A model generated the notes under the pieces. The model worked only from the letters and a program-made list of their open reading frames with translations, was not told where the DNA came from and ran no database searches. From Acidobacteriota bacterium (lineage in GTDB: Bacteria; Acidobacteriota; Terriglobia; Terriglobales; Acidobacteriaceae), in assembly GCA_021810175.1 (NCBI GenBank), contig JAJZJJ010000047.1, forward strand, positions 1 to 10,628: 10,628 nt of DNA. Reading direction: 5' to 3'. Made by a program: the position numbers and the translations under genes. Positions 6,861 through 10,628 of the stretch are shown here, piece after piece; the first letter of the stretch is position 1; each line of letters begins with the position of its first letter.

Positions 6861-8252
6861 GTCGGCCTTTCCAAGCCGGTTCAGACCGTTAAAGGCAGCG
6901 GCCTTATAGCATTCCGCAAGAGTCGGATAGTTGAAGACGGTATCGACAAAGTAGTCGATGGTTGCGTTGAGCGCCATCACGGCTTGACCGATGTGGACCA
7001 GTTCACTGGCGCCTTCGCCGATGATGTGCACGCCCAGCAACTGGCGGGTTTCGCGATGAAAGATCAGCTTCAGTCTCCCCGTCGTATCGCCTCGAATTTG
7101 CCCGCGCGCGATCTCGCGATAGTACGACACGCCAACTTCATACGGAACATCTTCCTCGGTAAGCTGCTCCTCAGTCTTGCCGATGAAGGAGATTTCCGGA
7201 ATGGTATAGATTCCATACGGATAATATTTTGGATTGGAATGCAGGGACTCATCGCCAAAAATGCGCGCCGCGGCGATCCGTCCCTGCTCCATGGAGACGG
7301 ATGCAAGCGCTGGAAAGCCAATCACATCGCCAGACGCAAAAATGTTCGGCACACGCGTGCGGTAATTCTCATCCACGCTGATGCGCCCGCGCGAGTCCGC
7401 CTCCAGCCCGGCGGCGGCAAGGTTCAGGTCATCCACATTGCCCTGGCGGCCAACCGCATACAGAAGCGCGCTGGCGGAGATTTTCTTCTTGCTTTCAAGA
7501 TTCGCCACCACCGTGCCGTCCGCCAGGTCCTCGACGCTCTGTACCTCTTCATTCAATCGCATCGTCACACGGCTATCGCGCAGATGATAGCTGAGCGCTT
7601 CCACGATCTCCTGATCGGCGAACTCCAGCAGCTTGGGCCGCTTTTCAATCAGGATCACGCGCACCCCAAGCACAGCGAACATGCAGGTGTATTCCACGCC
7701 GATGACGCCGCCACCGACAACAATCAGCGTCTTGGGAAGCTCTGGGATAAACAGGATTTGGTCGCTGTTGATGATGTTGCGGCCGTTCAACGGGACCTTG
7801 GGATTGAGAGCGGGCCGCGAGCCTACGGCGATCAGCGTGTTCTTGCTTTCGTAGACATTCGAGCCGCGCGAGTTGGTGACGCGGATGTGCGTGGCATCCT
7901 CAAAACTGGCGGTCCCGGTCAGCACTTCCACGTTATTTCGCGAGAGCTGCGCCTCCGTCACGTCAATTTCCGTCTTGATTACGTGCTGGACCCGGAAAGC
8001 AAGATCGGCCATCGTGATCTTGTCCTTCACCCGATAATTCATGCCGTAGATCGAGCGGTAGTTGTAGCCCGACAGATGCAGCACGCCTTCACGAAACGTC
8101 TTGCTCGGGATCGTCCCCGTGTTCACGCTCACGCCGCCGACAAACTCCCGCTGCTCGACGACAGCAACCCGCTTGCCCATTTTGGATGCCGAAATGGCCG
8201 CACGTTGTCCTGCAGGCCCGGAACCAAGAACTAGCAGATCGAAAGTTTCCAT
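6858..8252 (-). CDS. sthA: Soluble pyridine nucleotide transhydrogenase (Si-specific NAD(P)+ transhydrogenase)
   Basis: SthA is a cytoplasmic FAD enzyme that moves hydride between NADPH and NAD+, adjusting the NADPH pool. The 464-residue length matches E. coli SthA (466). Visible motifs are the FAD site GSGPAG (10-15), the NAD(P) site VVGGGVIGVEY (178-188), the second FAD motif IFASGDVIG with D309, PYGIYTIPEIS (345-355), and NYPTLAE (441-447). In disulfide reductases the two redox cysteines lie in GGxCxxxGCIPSK; here the stretch is GGVSVNTGTIPSK, with S42 and T47. E. coli SthA also lacks the second Cys, and its HPT-to-NYPT change is shared here, so this is not a lipoamide dehydrogenase or glutathione reductase. 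I chose ATG 8252 because the protein then begins METFDLLVLGSG as in homologues; an in-frame GTG at 8291 would add 13 residues without a good ribosome binding site. It is the first gene of an operon with the ROK gene. Confidence 0.93.
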   Translation of the reverse strand: METFDLLVLGSGPAGQRAAISASKMGKRVAVVEQREFVGGVSVNTGTIPSKTFREGVLHLSGYNYRSIYGMNYRVKDKITMADLAFRVQHVIKTEIDVTEAQLSRNNVEVLTGTASFEDATHIRVTNSRGSNVYESKNTLIAVGSRPALNPKVPLNGRNIINSDQILFIPELPKTLIVVGGGVIGVEYTCMFAVLGVRVILIEKRPKLLEFADQEIVEALSYHLRDSRVTMRLNEEVQSVEDLADGTVVANLESKKKISASALLYAVGRQGNVDDLNLAAAGLEADSRGRISVDENYRTRVPNIFASGDVIGFPALASVSMEQGRIAAARIFGDESLHSNPKYYPYGIYTIPEISFIGKTEEQLTEEDVPYEVGVSYYREIARGQIRGDTTGRLKLIFHRETRQLLGVHIIGEGASELVHIGQAVMALNATIDYFVDTVFNYPTLAECYKAAAFNGLNRLGKAD

Positions 8253-8364
8253 AGGGACGGTCGACTCCAGTCTCAATTTCGACACTACCACAGGAAATCG
8301 GACGGCAGTCCTGATGGGAACCAGCCCGCCAATCTCCCGCGGGATGCGGAAGAAATCGCGGACA
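8253..8364. other. Divergent intergenic region between sthA and the ThiE/TenI gene
   Basis: About 112 bases must hold both promoters; I see no clear -35/-10 pair and no TPP-riboswitch signature (no CTGAGA-type core) ahead of the ThiE/TenI gene. A perfect 10-base palindrome, TCCCGCGGGA, lies at 8335-8344. It may be an operator or chance in GC-rich DNA. Confidence 0.4.
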
Positions 8365-9027
8365 ATGGATTCAGGGAAGATGCTCTACGCCATCACAAAC
8401 CGGCGGCTGTTTGGAGACGGCGAACCCGAACGCCGCGCCGCGCTTTTGCGACAGACCGCGATCTGGGCGGCCAACGGCGTGGACTTCATCCAGTTGCGTG
8501 AAAAAGATATGTCCGCGCGCGAGCAGGTGGATCTTGCTTGCGCCATGATGGCCATTCTGCGCCAAACCCATTCCAGAACGCGCCTGCTCATCAACGGGCG
8601 GCCGGACGTAGCGATCGCCTGCGGCGCGGATGGAGTCCATTTGCCCTCTGCCGCCGGCGAGTTACGGCCTGGCGACGTGCGAAATATTTTTCAGTTTGCC
8701 GGGAAACAGCCCTATATCGGCATTTCGTGCCACACTCTGCGGGATGTGAAAAAGGCCTGCGAGGACGGAGCAGACGGCATACTGTTCGCGCCCGTTTTTG
8801 GAAAGGTGATCCAGCACGGGGACGGCCGCTCCGAAGAGCTCGCGGGCACTGGCCTCGCGATGCTGCGCGAGGCCTGCCGGCTCGCTGGCCCGGTTCCGGT
8901 GTTCGCTCTGGGCGGCGTGACCGAGGAGAATGCGGCCCAATGCCTGCGGATCGGCGCCGCCGGAGTGGCTGCGATCCGGGCCATGCACCAACCAGCCTCC
9001 CGCTGGCTCTCGCTCGTACCTCGTTAA
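8365..9027 (+). CDS. ThiE/TenI-superfamily protein (thiamine phosphate synthase or thiazole tautomerase-like)
   Basis: The superfamily is a TIM barrel. ThiE joins the pyrimidine and thiazole halves of thiamine; TenI isomerises the thiazole phosphate. The 220-residue protein starts MLYAITNRR after a short lead. It has FIQLREKD (41-48), LLINGRPD (74-81), GVHLPS (90-95), GISCHTL (119-125), LFAPVFGK (140-147) and VFALGGVTEENA (179-190), and ends the barrel with IGAAGVAAIRAM. ThiE normally has NDR and GVHLGQxD, whose aspartates bind Mg; here these are NGR and GVHLPS, as in Bacillus TenI. The TenI catalytic His (GHVF in that protein) is replaced by Pro (APVF), so neither role is certain. The start is uncertain: ATG 8365 has GGAAG 12 bases upstream, while ATG 8380 has AGGGA only 2 bases before it and would give 215 residues. 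The gene stands alone, divergent from sthA. Family firm, activity open. Confidence 0.85.
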   Translation: MDSGKMLYAITNRRLFGDGEPERRAALLRQTAIWAANGVDFIQLREKDMSAREQVDLACAMMAILRQTHSRTRLLINGRPDVAIACGADGVHLPSAAGELRPGDVRNIFQFAGKQPYIGISCHTLRDVKKACEDGADGILFAPVFGKVIQHGDGRSEELAGTGLAMLREACRLAGPVPVFALGGVTEENAAQCLRIGAAGVAAIRAMHQPASRWLSLVPR

Positions 9028-9065
9028 CATGCGTGGCGATTCACCGCAGCCGGCTAAATCGCACA

Positions 9066-9103
9066 CAGATGCCGCGCCTTTGCTGCGCATCTGGAAACAG
9101 ATG
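9066..9103 (+). repeat. Mutually exclusive hairpins after the ThiE/TenI gene
   Basis: CATCTG (9088-9093) can pair with CAGATG on either side: upstream at 9066-9071, extended by CGC/GCG with one bulged C, or downstream at 9098-9103 with a GAAA tetraloop. The two folds compete. No T-run follows, so neither is a standard terminator. This lies 38 bases after the ThiE/TenI stop and about 215 bases before the beta-barrel gene. Confidence 0.45.
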
Positions 9104-9240
9104 TAACCTGTAGCTAGAGAAAAAGGTGTGCATCGTTTCCGCCCCAACCGGAGCAGCAACTGCTGCACGTCTCCCGTCTCTGCATGAAAATGGGCCCCTT
9201 GGGCGCTCAGCCTGGCTTCTCGTTTGCCAGTACCTGGATT

Positions 9241-9268
9241 CGCGATGCGTCTCTCGACCTGCATCGCG
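9241..9268 (+). repeat. Perfect 8-base inverted repeat upstream of the beta-barrel gene
   Basis: CGCGATGC (9241-9248) and GCATCGCG (9261-9268) are exact reverse complements separated by 12 bases, ending 50 bases before the start codon at 9319. This could be an operator (arm centres 20 bases apart, about two helical turns) or a leader hairpin. A smaller stem, GCAGC-AACT-GCTGC, lies at 9153-9166. I see no clear promoter or gene in the remainder of 9028-9318. Confidence 0.5.
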
Positions 9269-9318
9269 TGTTCGTTTCACTATTCCTGGAATTTTTGAAG
9301 GCGAGGCAATTTCTCTAG

Positions 9319-9930
9319 ATGAGGCTTTGGAAACTTTTCTCCTTTTTACTTCTTCTTGCGCCGCTCTCTGCAATGGCGCAAATCGGCATCTATGGTGAGT
9401 TCAGCTCGACGCATATCAACGCCCCCATGGAGCCCCAGATGTACGGCGTGACCTTTGGCGGATATTACAACAAGCATGTGTTTTCTAAAATGCCATTTCT
9501 CAGCCTGGGACCGGACTTTCGCCTGACCATGCAATCCGGCAGTTCCAAGAACGTTGGCCTGGGTGGGCCGCCGGCGCAATCGATTCTGTTTGCGTCGACG
9601 GGACCTCGCTTCGCGTTCAAGCTCCCTTACGCGCGGCTCCATCCATACGTGGAAGGTCTGGCCGGCGCTGGAAATTCGCAGATCGGCGAAGTGTATAACG
9701 ACTCGTACTCGCGGTTTCATCCCGGCGTCTTCGCCAATAGCGGCGACAAAAACGGCGGCGCTTCCTTTGAGGCCCAGGCCCTCGGCGGCGTCGACTTCGC
9801 AATCAAACCGCGCGTGGACTGGCGGGTGGTTGAGTTCGGATACACCAAGATGTTCTCGACCGGGACGAACTACCGGTACGGAGTGGACACCTTGAGCACA
9901 GGCATCGTGGTCCGCATTCCATCCCACTAG
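9319..9930 (+). CDS. Small outer-membrane beta-barrel protein
   Basis: This 203-residue protein is exported. Residues 1-20 form a clear signal peptide (MRLWKLFSFLLLLAPLSAMA) cleaved before QIGIYGEF. The mature part alternates polar and hydrophobic residues in short strands, with repeated Gly/aromatic pairs: YGVTFGGYYNK, FLSLGPDFRLTM, ILFASTGPRFAF, LHPYVEGLAGAG, FEAQALGGVDFAI, WRVVEFGYTKMF and LSTGIVVRI. This is the pattern of an eight-stranded OmpA/OmpX-like barrel, with a periplasmic Gly-rich turn at 140-148. The last residues (RIPSH) do not end in the usual terminal Phe, though the last strand is recognisable. A GAGG 12 bases before the ATG is a weak ribosome binding site. It follows the ThiE/TenI gene by 291 bases and is probably transcribed separately. 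Specific role unknown. Confidence 0.8.
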   Translation: MRLWKLFSFLLLLAPLSAMAQIGIYGEFSSTHINAPMEPQMYGVTFGGYYNKHVFSKMPFLSLGPDFRLTMQSGSSKNVGLGGPPAQSILFASTGPRFAFKLPYARLHPYVEGLAGAGNSQIGEVYNDSYSRFHPGVFANSGDKNGGASFEAQALGGVDFAIKPRVDWRVVEFGYTKMFSTGTNYRYGVDTLSTGIVVRIPSH

Positions 9931-10047
9931 TGGCCTGTCGCGGTGAATATGTTAACACTGTGGCCAGAGCGGGTGCCCCAGGTTCGCGCATCTGACCTGG
10001 GCCTTCCTGCCCGATTTCGCACTGACGTTTTCCTTGCGACAGGCCAC
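9930..10047. repeat. 118-base element bounded by perfect 12-base inverted repeats
   Basis: GTGGCCTGTCGC (9930-9941) and GCGACAGGCCAC (10036-10047) are exact reverse complements separated by 94 bases. Inside, CCCAGGT (9977-9983) pairs with ACCTGGG (9995-10001) around an 11-base loop. The left arm starts on the last base of the beta-barrel stop codon. The element lies between convergent genes and has no open frame of note. It could be a miniature inverted-repeat element, a dispersed palindromic repeat, or a structured RNA that ends transcription from both sides. No T-run is present. Confidence 0.6.
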
Positions 10048-10123
10048 CAGGTTCGAAAAACGGTTGCCGCCCAGGGCAGGAATCCGTCTCCTTGCGCCGC
10101 TCAGTCCGGATCCCGAACTCAGT

Positions 10124-10628
10124 CTAGGGGTGAACGGCGGGGACCGGCTGGATGCTGGGCACTGGCGGTACACCGGTCGAAATCTTTTTGATGACGAACT
10201 CCTGCAGCAGCGCGCCTCCGGCACTCGCCGCCAAGCCGATCAGGGAATTTTCGATCGTAAGCTGCGCGCCGGTTTGGTTGGAGGAAGGGTAGTAAAGATT
10301 GGAAATTCCGGCAGCGGCAAACGTGCCGAGCACGTTGGAATAATTGGGCTGCCACCGCCCATTGTCGCCCTTCGTAATCACAACGGTCGCCATCGCGTAC
10401 AGCGCCCTTGAAGCGACGCTTCCCGTAGCCTTATAGAAAAATCGCGGGTCCTGGTGCAGCAGCACGGGCAGCACCGCGCCGCCAATCATGTTGCCGATAA
10501 AGTCATCCGCAAATGCCGCGCCGTAACGCTTCCCAAAGCCCGCCGCGCCGGTTCCATACCCGCTGAAGTAGTTCTGCGACTGCTCCACACCCGCAACCGC
10601 CCCGGTGACGGCGAACGTGACAGGGTCG
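10124..10628 (-). CDS. Conserved protein of unknown function, C-terminal part (start beyond the right edge)
   Basis: The frame is open from the window edge to TAG at 10124, giving the last 167 residues. It includes the in-frame stretch DPVTFAVTGAVAG before a GTG at 10588, so that GTG is probably internal. Recognisable segments are SGYGTGAAGFGKRYGAAFAD, GAVLPVLLHQDPRFFYK, RALYAMATVVITKGDNG, YSNVLGTFAAAGISNLYYP and a Gly/Ala-rich helix (LIGLAASAGGALLQEF), ending in a Pro-rich tail (TGVPPVPSIQPVPAVHP). I recall a similar GKRY...QDPRF...AGISN...YYP pattern in Acidobacteriota proteins annotated as hypothetical or carboxypeptidase-regulatory-like; this is memory, not a search. The Gly/Ala-rich segments suggest membrane or envelope association. 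It is convergent with the beta-barrel gene. Confidence 0.75.
   Translation of the reverse strand, partial: DPVTFAVTGAVAGVEQSQNYFSGYGTGAAGFGKRYGAAFADDFIGNMIGGAVLPVLLHQDPRFFYKATGSVASRALYAMATVVITKGDNGRWQPNYSNVLGTFAAAGISNLYYPSSNQTGAQLTIENSLIGLAASAGGALLQEFVIKKISTGVPPVPSIQPVPAVHP

Noticed and set aside
6837..8234. A 465-codon plus-strand open frame opposite sthA
   Set aside because: It is a shadow of sthA, which has clear FAD and NAD(P) motifs on the other strand; the shadow is rich in His and Arg and shows no domain.
8253..8364. TPP riboswitch upstream of the ThiE/TenI gene
   Set aside because: I looked for the conserved TPP aptamer core elements and found none in the 112 bases available.
8101..8364. 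N-terminal extension of the ThiE/TenI gene to an upstream ATG
   Set aside because: The extra frame overlaps the 5' end of sthA, is not conserved-looking, and the family normally starts near the LYAIT strand.
9126..9398. A 90-codon plus-strand frame overlapping the start of the beta-barrel gene
   Set aside because: It has a GTG start without a good ribosome binding site, no motif, and overlaps a gene with a textbook signal peptide in another frame.

Overview
The window is GC-rich, densely coding bacterial chromosome. It comes from a Gram-negative organism: there is an LptD-type outer-membrane LPS assembly protein, a small outer-membrane beta-barrel and several exported proteins. The style of several genes suggests Acidobacteriota, probably Terriglobia: an RDD membrane protein with a very long disordered N-terminus, a ROK protein with an unusual N-terminus, and the family at the right edge. 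That placement is inference from memory of such families, not a database result. No tRNA, rRNA, CRISPR array, transposase, integrase or phage gene is visible. This reads as ordinary housekeeping chromosome with some odd details, not a defence or mobile island.

Layout. (1) Positions 1-2285, minus strand: 5' part (761 codons) of lptD, cut by the left edge. (2) Positions 2286-2567: divergent intergenic region. (3) Positions 2568-5851, plus strand: a same-strand run of an RDD-domain membrane protein, a secreted SGNH/GDSL hydrolase and a VOC/glyoxalase-fold protein. The last two are 16 bases apart, and the run ends at a hairpin terminator that begins on the last stop codon. (4) Positions 5953-8252, minus strand: a two-gene operon with sthA (soluble pyridine nucleotide transhydrogenase) first and a ROK-family sugar-kinase-like gene second; the sthA stop codon abuts the second gene's ribosome binding site. 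(5) Positions 8365-9027, plus strand: a ThiE/TenI-superfamily gene, divergent from sthA. (6) Positions 9028-9318: a non-coding stretch with several hairpins, followed by a small outer-membrane beta-barrel protein (9319-9930). (7) Positions 9930-10047: a 118-base element bounded by perfect 12-base inverted repeats. (8) Positions 10124-10628, minus strand: the C-terminal part of a conserved protein of unknown function, cut by the right edge.

How the genes fit together. SthA interconverts NADPH and NADH. Its operon partner belongs to the glucokinase/ROK superfamily, which would link redox balance to sugar phosphorylation if that protein is active. However, the partner keeps the sugar- and zinc-binding residues while its ATP-binding motifs look eroded, so it may be a sensor or pseudokinase. 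The ThiE/TenI-family gene has TenI-like signatures and lacks the usual ThiE metal-binding aspartates, so its place in thiamine metabolism is uncertain. The other genes show no clear shared pathway beyond cell-envelope location.

The most notable observations are the ROK protein with a degenerate nucleotide site, the hybrid ThiE/TenI active site, the inverted-repeat-bounded 118-base element after the beta-barrel gene, and an LptD that appears to lack one of the two cysteine partners used by E. coli LptD in its N-terminal domain.
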